Shown here piece after piece: positions 54,195 through 63,651 of a stretch of 64,000 nucleotides of DNA. Source of the DNA: Cerina litoralis (lineage in GTDB: Bacteria; Bacteroidota; Bacteroidia; Flavobacteriales; Flavobacteriaceae); NCBI GenBank assembly GCA_022008415.1, contig JAIRBC010000021.1:25820-89819 (forward strand). Reading direction: 5' to 3'. A program made the position numbers and the translations under genes. The first letter of the stretch is position 1, and each line of letters starts with the position of its first letter. The notes beneath the pieces are model-generated. The model was not told the DNA's origin. It saw nothing but the letters and a program-made list of their open reading frames with translations, and made no database searches.

Positions 54195-55469
54195 CTAGTT
54201 TGTAATTATATGTGTAATATTCAAGTTAACGTCTTTGTTAAGTTGTGAGTCGTAATTAATATACTTAATTTGGTCCGAAGGAATCAAAAAGTGGTTTTTA
54301 ACAGTTATATGGCCTTTAACGTCTTTAAAACTAGTAAGTGTTCCCAGCCGAGATCCTCGAATCTTTACTACAGGAGATGTACTAGAATATTCCAAATATA
54401 AATTATCAAAAGTAAAGCCTCCAAGAGAAGAAGAAATCGTTTTATAATCTGGTACTTCAAAACTGATTGGTGAGAACTTCTTGTTTTTGCAAATATTAAT
54501 TGCAGCACAATTTCTAAAAATTACATTAAATGCATCACTTCTTTTTCTACTGTACAGTATTCCCCAATTGCTATTCTTGACCATACATTGATCAAAAAAA
54601 ACATTCCCCTTAACGGGACTCTCTTTGTTCGCGTAAATATTAATTTCCGCTGCCGCATATCTATTAGTCTCCACATGGTTATTGCTTAAATAGCACTCTT
54701 TCAAAGAAATACTTATAGGTATTGAATTTGCATCCAATTTTTCGAGGGCTAACAATAGCCCTGAATGATTGTTATTGTTAAAAGAACAATGCTCAAAGTT
54801 TACATTTACAATTCGGTTACTAGAATTGTTTGGTTCTATATCCACTCCCGCCTCAGGCAAAATTCCCTTAGTTTCAGTAAATTCTGAATTCTTAACAAAA
54901 ACGTTTTGAGCACTTATAATACTCATTCCCTGACGTTTGTTGTTTATGGATTTAACATCTTCTATATAAATATTTTCACAAAACGTTCCTTTAGCTCTAC
55001 CCGCAATATAAATACCATCTCCACCGCTTTCACGAATTTCAAACCCCTTGATTGTTACATTTTTGCATTGGCGCAAACTCAAAGCATGACGCCATCCTCC
55101 TTCAACATATTCCCTTTTATTCATTTTCAATGTTGCGCCATTACCTAATAATTCAATGTTATTGGAATTGAGTAATTCTATTAGTGGCGCATGAATATCA
55201 TTGAATTTACCAGGTAAAGCACTAATAACCACACCATCTTCAAAAATAATAGTCTTATTGGAAATGTTTTTTAGAGAAAGGGGTGCTACTTTCCAATCCG
55301 TTGTCTGTTTTGTTATCACAATAGTATCATATCTAGATGAAAAAGCCCTTAATAAACATTCCGTAGCGTTGTTGGGATCATAACCAAAACTGGAAACTTC
55401 TATCTTTTGGGCTGAAAGAATATTGCTGAGGAGTACTAACAACGAAAGTATTTTGTTAAACCTGATCAT
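54195..55469 (-). CDS. Secreted right-handed parallel beta-helix protein
   Basis: About 424 residues with a signal peptide (FNKILSLLVLLSNILSAQ). The rest is a beta-helix of the pectate-lyase superfamily type, with stacked short strands and Asn ladders (for example NNIELLGNGATLKMN, NVTIKGFEIRESGGDGIYIAG, NIYIEDVKSINNKRQGMSII, NVNFEHCSFNNNNHSGLLLAL). No definite catalytic motif was recognised. The start at 55469 gives the clean signal; the frame is open to 55508. It is AT-rich. It is convergent with the PL1-like gene, 72 bases apart. It may be an epimerase, lyase or depolymerase acting on the local polysaccharide. Confidence 0.8.
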   Translation of the reverse strand: MIRFNKILSLLVLLSNILSAQKIEVSSFGYDPNNATECLLRAFSSRYDTIVITKQTTDWKVAPLSLKNISNKTIIFEDGVVISALPGKFNDIHAPLIELLNSNNIELLGNGATLKMNKREYVEGGWRHALSLRQCKNVTIKGFEIRESGGDGIYIAGRAKGTFCENIYIEDVKSINNKRQGMSIISAQNVFVKNSEFTETKGILPEAGVDIEPNNSSNRIVNVNFEHCSFNNNNHSGLLLALEKLDANSIPISISLKECYLSNNHVETNRYAAAEINIYANKESPVKGNVFFDQCMVKNSNWGILYSRKRSDAFNVIFRNCAAINICKNKKFSPISFEVPDYKTISSSLGGFTFDNLYLEYSSTSPVVKIRGSRLGTLTSFKDVKGHITVKNHFLIPSDQIKYINYDSQLNKDVNLNITHIITN

Positions 55470-55508
55470 GGAGTAAGATATAAATAATTGAGTTACCCAA
55501 TCTACCAA

Positions 55509-55885
55509 TAGCCATCAATGGGCTAATTTCTGCATATCACAAATTAATTCCAAACAGTTGCTATGATCTAAACTTTATAAACATGATTCGTTCAGAGATT
55601 TAAATATCGAAACCATTAATATAATCAAAAATTAAGGCATAAAACTTTTACACCGTGAATTTCAACAGAAATAAAGGTCATTTAGAATATGTATTTTGTG
55701 TTTCTATTAAAATATACCAAATTTGCAACGCATTACAAGTTACAAGTTATATATATATGAAACCGACATGTTTAAAATTTTCTATTAACACACAGAGGAG
55801 TGATTATTTTTTAACATCTCTGTTACACTCACCAGAATGACTTTGTCGGGCTGGTGTACCATTGAAAAACTATAAGTATAAACAT
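55509..55885. other. Divergent intergenic region, AT-rich
   Basis: A 377-base stretch between the beta-helix gene (minus) and the epimerase gene (plus), with no gene. It has a short direct repeat (TTACAAG twice) followed by an (AT)n run near 55735-55760. No exact -7 consensus box was located. Confidence 0.4.
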
Positions 55886-56914
55886 ATGAAAATTCTCGTT
55901 ACAGGAGCGGCCGGTTTTATCGGATTTTATGTTTCCAAATTTTTGAGTGAAAGAGGTCACGAGGTGGTTGGTTTGGATAACATCAACGATTACTACGATG
56001 TAAACTTAAAATATGCACGCCTAAATGAACTTGGGATAAACCAAGGCCAAGCGGAAAAATTTAATCAATATGATAATACCCGATCTTCCAATTGCTCATT
56101 TAAATTTGTTCGGATGAATCTGGAAGACCGTCAGGCATTGCCAAAGCTATTTAAACTGGAAAAATTTGATGTTGTATGTAATCTAGCGGCCCAGGCGGGG
56201 GTCCGGTACAGCCTGGAAAACCCGGAAACCTATATAGACAGCAATATCGTAGGCTTTTTAAACATTTTGGAATGTTGCCGAAACTTCAATATTAAACATT
56301 TGGTCTATGCCAGTAGTTCCAGTGTTTACGGTCTAAACGACAAGATACCCTTTGAGATAAGCGACCGGGTAGACCATCCTATTAGCCTTTACGCTGCCAC
56401 CAAAAAGAGCAACGAGCTGATGGCTTACACCTATAGCCATCTGTTCGGATTTCCCACAACCGGTCTCCGATTTTTTACCGTATACGGACCCTGGGGCCGT
56501 CCGGATATGGCCATGTTTCTATTTACCGATGCTATAGTCAAGGGAAGACCGATTAAAGTCTTTAATGAAGGGAAGATGGAAAGGGACTTTACCTATATAG
56601 ACGATATATCCGAAGGAGTGGTCCGAATTCTCGAAAAAGACCCAAAAGAGCGGTCAACGGACAATTGTCTGTATCGCATTTATAATATCGGCAATAATAA
56701 CTCGGTAAAACTTTTAGATTTTATTGAAGCTATTGAAAAAACGTTAGGTATAAAAGCAGAACGACAATTATTACCTATGCAGCCCGGTGATGTGGAAAAG
56801 ACCTGGGCCAATGTGGACGATTTGATCAAAGACTTCGATTATCGTCCAAATACGTCCATCCAAAAAGGGGTTAATTCGTTTATTAATTGGTATAAGGATT
56901 ATTATAAGGTGTAA
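55886..56914 (+). CDS. UDP-glucuronate 4-epimerase
   Basis: A 342-residue short-chain dehydrogenase-fold epimerase that converts UDP-GlcA to UDP-GalA. NAD binding is by VTGAAGFIGFYV, and the catalytic set is SSSSVYG and YAATKK. The segment GKMERDFTYIDDISEGVVRIL and FTVYGPWGRPDMA are characteristic of the UDP-GlcA epimerase subgroup rather than GalE. The start is the ATG at 55886; an in-frame TTG at 55862 is less likely. Its substrate is made by the Ugd encoded upstream at 49-50.4 kb. Confidence 0.92.
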   Translation: MKILVTGAAGFIGFYVSKFLSERGHEVVGLDNINDYYDVNLKYARLNELGINQGQAEKFNQYDNTRSSNCSFKFVRMNLEDRQALPKLFKLEKFDVVCNLAAQAGVRYSLENPETYIDSNIVGFLNILECCRNFNIKHLVYASSSSVYGLNDKIPFEISDRVDHPISLYAATKKSNELMAYTYSHLFGFPTTGLRFFTVYGPWGRPDMAMFLFTDAIVKGRPIKVFNEGKMERDFTYIDDISEGVVRILEKDPKERSTDNCLYRIYNIGNNNSVKLLDFIEAIEKTLGIKAERQLLPMQPGDVEKTWANVDDLIKDFDYRPNTSIQKGVNSFINWYKDYYKV

Positions 56915-57266
56915 TAGATTTGGTCGGTTACTATTTCATGGTGTTACTAGTATAAAGTTAGTAATGACAGTGATCCGTTACTCCAATTAAGGCGAGATCA
57001 AAAGAGAAGAGCAGAAATTGAATTGTTTTGCCCAGTTCCTGAAGACAAGTGGATAAGTTAAATAAACGTAAAAACGGCTCCTCCCTTTGGAGCCAGGGAG
57101 GTAGTTTGCCCGAAAGCGCAATGCGCAGGAATTAGAGGTGCGTGTTTGTATAAGTAATGAAACTTCGTCAATTAATTTCCAAGTATCCGGTTTTATTGGG
57201 ACTTAACATAAAAAATAGGTCATTGTTGCACGTTTTCTGCATCTTTGCAACTCTAAATCGAAATCA
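56915..57266. other. Intergenic stretch with a competing-hairpin repeat
   Basis: A 352-base stretch with no gene. It carries repeat F (57075-57110). Near 57240 CATCTTTG differs from the -7 consensus in one base and lies 20 bases before the start of the TviC-like gene. Confidence 0.45.
57075..57110 (+). repeat. Hairpin repeat related to family D (copy F)
   Basis: GGCTCC (57076-57081) pairs with GGAGCC (57089-57094), while CCTCCCT (57080-57086) can instead pair with AGGGAGG (57095-57101), so two folds exclude each other. The sequence aligns with the reverse strand of 41733-41761, including the trailing GCCCGA. Confidence 0.6.
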
Positions 57267-58265
57267 ATGGATTTAAAAAACATCGATCTCAATTCCAAGT
57301 ATCATATTTTGGTCACGGGAGGTGCCGGGTTTATCGGTTCCAATCTCTGCGAAACCTTACTAAAGAACGGAAATACGGTAACTTGTTTAGACAATTTTGC
57401 CACTGGAAAAAGGGAAAACATCGACCCTTTACTTGACGATTCAAAATTTACATTGATAGAGGGGGATATCCGAAGTTTGGAAGATTGTAGAAATTCCTGT
57501 GTTGGTGTGGATTATATTTTGCACGAGGCGGCACTAGGCTCTGTTCCAAGATCTATTAATGACCCTATTACCAGTAACGACGTAAACGTTTCCGGGTTTT
57601 TAAATATGTTGGTCGCTGCCAGGGATGCCAAGGTAAAACGCTTTATCTATGCCGCCAGTTCCTCCACCTATGGGGATTCCGTGGCATTGCCCAAGGTAGA
57701 GGACAATATAGGAAAACCGCTATCCCCCTATGCCATTACAAAATATGTAAACGAACTATACGCCGATATCTTTAGCAAAACCTATGGCTTGGAGACCATT
57801 GGCCTCCGCTATTTTAATGTTTTTGGCCGAAAACAAGATCCCAATGGGGCCTATGCCGCGGTAATCCCCAAGTTTGTAATGCAGTTTATGCAACACGAAT
57901 CTCCGGTAATCAATGGAGATGGTAGCTATTCCAGGGATTTCACTTATATAGACAATGTTGTGCAAATGAATCTGTTGGCCATCGTAACCGATTATAAAAA
58001 AGCCGTTAATACCGTTTACAACGTGGCTTATGGGGAACGGACCGATTTAAACGAACTTACAACCCTTTTAAAAAAATATTTAAGTGAGTTTGATTCCAAA
58101 ATTGCCCAAGTTGCAGTAAAGTACGGCCCTGCCAGACAAGGGGATGTACCACATTCGCTGGCTTCTATAGACAAGGCAACATCTTTATTGGGATACAACC
58201 CCAAATACGATATTGATACTGGGTTAAGGGAAGCGGTACGGTGGTATTGGAAGAACTTAAGGTGA
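57267..58265 (+). CDS. UDP-N-acetylglucosamine 4-epimerase (TviC/WbpP-like)
   Basis: A 332-residue SDR-type epimerase interconverting UDP-GlcNAc/GalNAc or the corresponding uronic acids. Motifs: VTGGAGFIGSNLCE, DNFATGKRENI, AASSSTYGD, SPYAITKYVNELYA, RYFNVFGRKQDPNGAYAAVIPKF (split here from its continuation) and SRDFTYIDNVV. This set is typical of WbpP/TviC and not of GalE. The dehydrogenase of the same pathway follows 231 bases downstream. Confidence 0.92.
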   Translation: MDLKNIDLNSKYHILVTGGAGFIGSNLCETLLKNGNTVTCLDNFATGKRENIDPLLDDSKFTLIEGDIRSLEDCRNSCVGVDYILHEAALGSVPRSINDPITSNDVNVSGFLNMLVAARDAKVKRFIYAASSSTYGDSVALPKVEDNIGKPLSPYAITKYVNELYADIFSKTYGLETIGLRYFNVFGRKQDPNGAYAAVIPKFVMQFMQHESPVINGDGSYSRDFTYIDNVVQMNLLAIVTDYKKAVNTVYNVAYGERTDLNELTTLLKKYLSEFDSKIAQVAVKYGPARQGDVPHSLASIDKATSLLGYNPKYDIDTGLREAVRWYWKNLR

Positions 58266-58298
58266 GGTAAGAAGGACAAAATTAGAAATACGAAGTAC

Positions 58299-58319
58299 GA
58301 GTTATGAGTTATGAGTTAT
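58299..58319 (+). repeat. Heptanucleotide tandem repeat, three copies
   Basis: GAGTTAT occurs three times in tandem, inside a text-like spacer between the TviC-like and TviB-like genes. It is similar in unit length to the six-copy repeat at 28606. Confidence 0.8.
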
Positions 58320-58496
58320 GAAAATACGAAATTTAAAAGGTTGTGAATTATAGCTTTGTTTGCAATATTGTTCGCATCACCGTATCACCATATCACGGCA
58401 TAACCGCATAGCTAATACAAAAGTTCGCAATTAAAAGAAAAGTACACGAAATTTCACCAAATTATAAATAGAAACAAAAACATATTTATCTAAGAA

Positions 58497-59777
58497 ATGA
58501 GCCACATAAAAATAGCAGTAGTCGGATTAGGTTATGTAGGATTGCCGTTGGCACGACTTTTTGCCACCAAATATCCAGTGATCGGTTTTGACATCAATGA
58601 AAAAAGAGTTGCGGAATTACAAGCAGGAAAAGACAACACCCTGGAAGTGGAAGACGATATACTTCAGGCTGTTCTGTGCGATACTCCTAATATGGACAAG
58701 GGCTTGTATTGTACCAATAACCTGGAAGAAATCAAAGATTGTAACAATTATATCGTTACCGTCCCCACTCCGGTAGACGGTACCAATAGACCAATATTAA
58801 CCCCATTGTACAAGGCCAGTGAAACCGTGGGAAAGGTATTGGGAAAAGGAAATATTGTGATATATGAATCTACGGTTTATCCGGGGGTCACCGAGGATGA
58901 ATGTGTACCCGTTTTGGAAAAAGTAAGCGGTCTAAAATTTAATGAGGACTTTTTTGTCGGTTACTCTCCCGAAAGAATAAATCCCGGGGATAAGGAACAT
59001 ACGGTAGAAAAGATATTAAAGGTCACGTCGGGATCTACTCCGGAAATCGGAAAAAAGGTAAACGACTTATATGCCTCCGTAATTACTGCAGGCACCCATT
59101 TGGCACCGAGCATTAAAGTAGCCGAAGCGGCCAAGGTAATCGAGAATTCGCAAAGGGATATCAACATAGCCTTTGTCAACGAATTGGCTAAAATATTCAA
59201 CTTAATGGACATAGACACCCATTCGGTCTTGGAAGCTGCCAGTACCAAATGGAATTTCCTACCTTTTAAACCCGGCTTGGTCGGGGGGCATTGTATCGGG
59301 GTAGACCCCTATTATTTGGCACAAAAGGCCCAGGAATACGGCTATCACCCAGAAATTATATTGGCTGGAAGACGTATGAACGATAGTATGGGAAAATACG
59401 TCGCCTCCGAAGTGGTGAAATTAATGGTGCAAAATGATATCAAGGTAAAAGGAGCTAATATTTTGGTACTGGGAATTACCTTTAAAGAAAACTGCCCGGA
59501 TGTCCGAAACACTAAGACAGTAGATGTAATTAGAAATCTGCAAAGCTATGGCACAAACGTTGATGTTTATGACCCTTGTGCTTCTCCAGAAGAGGTGAAA
59601 AATGAATATAATTTAACCACCACTTCCCAACTTTCAGCTAAAAAATATGATTCCGTTGTATTAGCTGTAGCACATAACGAATTTTTAAAATTAGATATAA
59701 GTAAATTATTGGTGGAAAACGGAATCATTTATGATGTAAAAGGAATTCTGCCAGGCATTATCAACGGACGGCTTTGA
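58497..59777 (+). CDS. UDP-N-acetyl-hexosamine 6-dehydrogenase (TviB/WbpA-like)
   Basis: A 426-residue nucleotide-sugar dehydrogenase that oxidises UDP-GlcNAc or UDP-GalNAc to the uronic acid. NAD motif [12 protein letters not shown] is near 8-19, [10 protein letters not shown] follows, the catalytic Cys lies in [12 protein letters not shown] near 266, and [15 protein letters not shown] is in the C-terminal domain. These match the WbpA/TviB/WecC group and differ from the Ugd encoded earlier. With the preceding TviC-like enzyme it should give UDP-GalNAcA, as in Vi antigen synthesis. Confidence 0.94.
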   Translation: MSHIKIAVVGLGYVGLPLARLFATKYPVIGFDINEKRVAELQAGKDNTLEVEDDILQAVLCDTPNMDKGLYCTNNLEEIKDCNNYIVTVPTPVDGTNRPILTPLYKASETVGKVLGKGNIVIYESTVYPGVTEDECVPVLEKVSGLKFNEDFFVGYSPERINPGDKEHTVEKILKVTSGSTPEIGKKVNDLYASVITAGTHLAPSIKVAEAAKVIENSQRDINIAFVNELAKIFNLMDIDTHSVLEAASTKWNFLPFKPGLVGGHCIGVDPYYLAQKAQEYGYHPEIILAGRRMNDSMGKYVASEVVKLMVQNDIKVKGANILVLGITFKENCPDVRNTKTVDVIRNLQSYGTNVDVYDPCASPEEVKNEYNLTTTSQLSAKKYDSVVLAVAHNEFLKLDISKLLVENGIIYDVKGILPGIINGRL

Positions 59778-59841
59778 TTTATTTCAAATTATTTTGAATG
59801 TTAAAACATCTTCAACTTAATTCAGATAACACATAAATTGA

Positions 59842-61194
59842 ATGGGCAATTTTAACCCTAACATATTTTTTAGTAAGTTTTTAAGAATGGGTAAAAACCC
59901 AATGTTGAAAAGTATGCTATTGGTAGGTGGGATATCCCTGCTTGTAAAAGCATTAGGCTTCTACAAGGAGACAATCGTTGCCTCATCCTTCGGTCTTTCA
60001 GAATTATTGGACACATACTACATTGCTATTCTCATCCCAACCATTATCCAGACTGTATTTATCGGTTCCTTAAAAAATCTTTTCATTCCAAATTACATCA
60101 CAGAGCTTATTACTACAAAACAGACAGGAAATTTTCAAACCTTTACCCTAAGTCTTATCTCTCTTATTGTACTGATTTTAATAACATCAGCTTTGATTTT
60201 TTCGAAATTCTTCTTGGAAAGTGTTTTTCCAGGACATACTGAGAGTTTTTATTCCTTGGTTAGGTACCAGCTATATTGGGTTTTACCCTGCTTGCTATTT
60301 TGGGGATATACCGGTTTTCTTAATGGTCTACAGGAAATCAATAATAATTATTTTGCTTCTACTATCTCGCAAGTATTTTTACCGATCGGGATAATAGTTT
60401 GTCTGGTCTTTTTTAAGGATTCTTTTGGGAACTTAGTACTAGCAATTGGTATGTTAGTAGGTAGCTTTGGGGGATTCTTGTTTACACTTTTTACGAGTTT
60501 ATATAAAAAGATTATTGTGTTCGGCCCACTGAAAATAAATGAAAATATGCGAATAATGTTAAAACAATATCCAGCTAAATCAATCTCAGGTTTACTGACA
60601 GGGATCAATCCATTTGTGGACCAATTTTTTGCAGCACAACTGGTAGTTGGGTCTATTGCTGCGTTGAATTATGGCATTAAAATACCCGCGTTTGTGGTTG
60701 GGATTTTGATTTTGGCAGTTGGAAACGTATTACTTCCCCACTTTTCAAGGCAAATAAATGAGGATTTAAACAAAGCTTACCTTCAACTTTTTAAGATTTT
60801 AAAAATTATCTTCATTGGTAGTTTAATAATCGTCGCATTTACCATCATTTTTTCGAATGATATCATCCGGATATTATTTGAAAGGAAAGAATTCACTGCC
60901 CAGGACACCTTTGTTGTTTCCAATATTCAAAAAATTGCATTGGTTTATGTCCCGTTTTATTTATGCACCTTGGTTTGCGTCAAATTTTTAACGGCAACTA
61001 ATAAAAACAAGTTTATGGCCTGGACTTCGTTCTGGAATCTATTATTAAATCTAACAATGAATTATATCTTGGTAAAATATTATGGGGTTTATGGTTTAAT
61101 GTTGGCTACCACAATAGTTTATATTTTAGCAAGTCTAATATACGTCGGGTATACCTATAAACAGTTTAAACTTCACTTAACTAAAAACTTTTAA
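59842..61194 (+). CDS. MurJ/MviN-type lipid-linked oligosaccharide flippase
   Basis: A 450-residue integral membrane protein with about 12-14 transmembrane helices and the MurJ-family N-terminus (LLVKALGFYKETIVASSFGLSELLDTYYIA spread over about 30-60). A cytoplasmic loop lies around KENMRIMLKQYP and a characteristic NPFVDQFFAAQL helix follows. In this locus it most likely moves the undecaprenyl-linked repeat unit across the inner membrane, as Wzx does elsewhere. AT-rich codon use. It starts 64 bases after the dehydrogenase gene. Confidence 0.85.
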   Translation: MGNFNPNIFFSKFLRMGKNPMLKSMLLVGGISLLVKALGFYKETIVASSFGLSELLDTYYIAILIPTIIQTVFIGSLKNLFIPNYITELITTKQTGNFQTFTLSLISLIVLILITSALIFSKFFLESVFPGHTESFYSLVRYQLYWVLPCLLFWGYTGFLNGLQEINNNYFASTISQVFLPIGIIVCLVFFKDSFGNLVLAIGMLVGSFGGFLFTLFTSLYKKIIVFGPLKINENMRIMLKQYPAKSISGLLTGINPFVDQFFAAQLVVGSIAALNYGIKIPAFVVGILILAVGNVLLPHFSRQINEDLNKAYLQLFKILKIIFIGSLIIVAFTIIFSNDIIRILFERKEFTAQDTFVVSNIQKIALVYVPFYLCTLVCVKFLTATNKNKFMAWTSFWNLLLNLTMNYILVKYYGVYGLMLATTIVYILASLIYVGYTYKQFKLHLTKNF

Positions 61195-61250
61195 ATTGTT
61201 CTAGTAATCCAGTTTTTATCGCTGAGGATATAACTACAAACTTAACTATC

Positions 61251-62321
61251 ATGAAGATTGACTTTATTTCTAATTCCATTTCTGGTGGCGGTGCAGAACG
61301 GGTTATGGTGCTATTGGCCAATGAATTTGCCCAAAAGAATAACACAGTTTCTATTATTACATTCAATGAGGGACTAGCTTATGAATTAAATCAAAAGGTT
61401 AATCATATACAATTACACGGAGGAAAATTAAAAAACCATACGCTACGCAGCTTTGTTAATCTATTTAAATACTATTGGAAGAAACCAAGAAGGCCGGAAG
61501 TTGCAATTGCTATGATGCCCAAGATGAATTTTATCTCAATAATAGTATGTAGAATATTAAGGGTTAAAATAATTGCTTGCGAGCATAATAATCATCTTAG
61601 GAAAACCGAAAAATTTGAACGCTTTATATGGGGTTTTTCATATCGTTTTGCCGATCAACTTAACGTGTTAACCAAATTCGACAAACCATTTTTTGAAGAC
61701 AAAGGAGCGAAGGTTACTATAATGCCAAATCCTTGTTCATTTACACTTTTGGATAGTGAGAATCCCCATAAAACAAATACTATTCTTGCAGTTGGCAGTT
61801 TAAACAGAATTCATCATAAAGGATTTGATAATTTAATTAAACTCATAGAGCCAGTGTTGGTAGAATTCCCAGATTGGCAATTAAAAATTGTTGGGGGTGG
61901 TGATGAAGGTGAAGAAGTGCTTAGGCAGCTTGTAGAAAAATTTGAAATCAAATCCCAGGTAATATTTACGGGCTTCCAGAACAATGTTGCAGAAATTATG
62001 CAGCAGTCTAAAATTTTTATTTTATCCTCCCGTTGGGAGGGCCTTCCCATGGTCCTATTGGAGGCTATGTCCCAAGGAATGGCATGTATCGCTTACGATT
62101 GCAAAACAGGGCCTTCAGACATAATAAAGAACTTTGAAAATGGGCTTTTAATCGAAGACCAAAATATGGAAGCCATGCAAAATGGCCTTAAAGCATTAAT
62201 AATTGATGAACAATTCAGAAAATCAATAGGTGAAAATGCTTTAAGAAGTTTAGACTATTATTCCATGGATAACGTTTTGTTGATGTGGCAGCGGCTTTTT
62301 GAAAAAGTAATGACCAACTAA
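61251..62321 (+). CDS. Glycosyltransferase, GT4 family
   Basis: A 356-residue retaining glycosyltransferase of the GT-B fold. N-terminal KIDFISNSISGGGAERVM carries the Gly-rich acceptor loop. The C-terminal half has the sugar-nucleotide site (VGSLNRIHHKGFDNLI, KIVGGGDEGE) and the E-x7-E motif EGLPMVLLEA. The protein is soluble or membrane-associated. It is 1 base from the next gene and 56 bases from the flippase. It is similar from its first residues to the truncated gene at 63652, and they look like paralogues. Linkage not predictable. Confidence 0.92.
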   Translation: MKIDFISNSISGGGAERVMVLLANEFAQKNNTVSIITFNEGLAYELNQKVNHIQLHGGKLKNHTLRSFVNLFKYYWKKPRRPEVAIAMMPKMNFISIIVCRILRVKIIACEHNNHLRKTEKFERFIWGFSYRFADQLNVLTKFDKPFFEDKGAKVTIMPNPCSFTLLDSENPHKTNTILAVGSLNRIHHKGFDNLIKLIEPVLVEFPDWQLKIVGGGDEGEEVLRQLVEKFEIKSQVIFTGFQNNVAEIMQQSKIFILSSRWEGLPMVLLEAMSQGMACIAYDCKTGPSDIIKNFENGLLIEDQNMEAMQNGLKALIIDEQFRKSIGENALRSLDYYSMDNVLLMWQRLFEKVMTN

Positions 62322-62322
62322 G

Positions 62323-63507
62323 ATGAAAAGAATAGTAATTGTATTTTTTATTATACCCTTCATAGTCAGTGCATTAAATTTACAAGCCTTTGCAGGAAAA
62401 TTTGTCTCTGAATCTATGGCCCAAATAGTGGCTTACTCCAATGTGCTTTTAATATTTATCGGTATTGTTTTATCAATTAAAAATAGCAGAAAGATTCCAT
62501 ATACCATTAAATTATGGTTTTGGTTTTTTGCAATTTACTACTCATTTGGACTAATAGGCAATTTTTTACACTATCCTGATGCACCATACGTAAAAACATT
62601 GGTTCCAATAATTTACTTTATCGGATTTGCATTTTTTCTAAGTTACGATAAATATCTTAAGCTTTTTTCAAAGACTGTCGCATATACTTTCCTTGTTTCG
62701 AATTTATTGCTAATTTATTTTGAAAGAATAAATTTCTCTATGGATGTGGGTGGCATCTATGAATACTCCCTGAGTCGAGCAGGAGGTGTTTACGGGGATG
62801 CTAATAATGCAGCCGTGGTATGTTTATTGTCGTTTATCTTTATACACAATGTGTTTGACCCGATTAATCTTCTACAAAAAGTTCTCAAAACTCTGGGTTT
62901 AGTAATTTCCTTATATGCTTTATTTTTAACTTTTTCCAATACAGGCTTTATAGCGCTATTAATTGTATTGGGATTGACATATCATAAATTTTTCAATCCC
63001 AAAAGAATTATATTATTAATACTTTTTGTGCCCATATCCGGTTTTTTGCTGATACAAACCGCATTAAATAGTCCAAATTTAGATCGCGTACAAAAAAATA
63101 GAATTGAAAATGTAATCAATGTATTGACCTTGAGAACGGATAAGGTAACTCTGTCAGAAAGGGATATCCTATTGAAAAATATGCTTAACTATGTGTATGA
63201 AAACCCGTTTATTGGAAATGGAGTTTATTTTTCTACGGATATAAGAGGGCATAATACTGTTATTGGAGTATGGGCAGATGCAGGAATCTTTACCTTTTTG
63301 TTTTTTCTATTTGTGCTTTTTCAATATTACAAAAATGCCGTTCTCGCTCAAACCAAAATACGTTATTTCACTTTGTCAATACTTGTTGTTTTATCAATAT
63401 TCATGTTAACCCTTCAAACAATAATAAATCAACCTTATCTTATAGTCCTGTTTGCTTATTTGAGTTATACGATGGTAAAAGATCATCTAGTAGAGCAAGT
63501 TTATTAA
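62323..63507 (+). CDS. Wzy-like O-antigen polymerase / ligase-family membrane protein
   Basis: A 394-residue integral membrane protein with about 10-12 transmembrane helices. A periplasmic loop around residues 255-310 contains RIENVINVLTLRTDKVTLSERDIL and NPFIGNGVYFSTDIRGHNT, the small-loop pattern of Wzy/O-antigen ligase-like enzymes (His-containing GHN). It should polymerise the repeat units delivered by the flippase. It starts one base after the GT4 stop. Strongly AT-rich, as is usual for wzy genes. Confidence 0.82.
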   Translation: MKRIVIVFFIIPFIVSALNLQAFAGKFVSESMAQIVAYSNVLLIFIGIVLSIKNSRKIPYTIKLWFWFFAIYYSFGLIGNFLHYPDAPYVKTLVPIIYFIGFAFFLSYDKYLKLFSKTVAYTFLVSNLLLIYFERINFSMDVGGIYEYSLSRAGGVYGDANNAAVVCLLSFIFIHNVFDPINLLQKVLKTLGLVISLYALFLTFSNTGFIALLIVLGLTYHKFFNPKRIILLILFVPISGFLLIQTALNSPNLDRVQKNRIENVINVLTLRTDKVTLSERDILLKNMLNYVYENPFIGNGVYFSTDIRGHNTVIGVWADAGIFTFLFFLFVLFQYYKNAVLAQTKIRYFTLSILVVLSIFMLTLQTIINQPYLIVLFAYLSYTMVKDHLVEQVY

Positions 63508-63651
63508 AATTGTTGATAATTTAAATATAGAAAAGATTCGTCGCCAAAATACTCTTAATTACGAAGTAGCTAAAATATTTTGGATAATATCCAGAAAGAT
63601 GCAATTCACTTTGACATTATCTAGACATAAATAATTAAACATATTTCTAAA

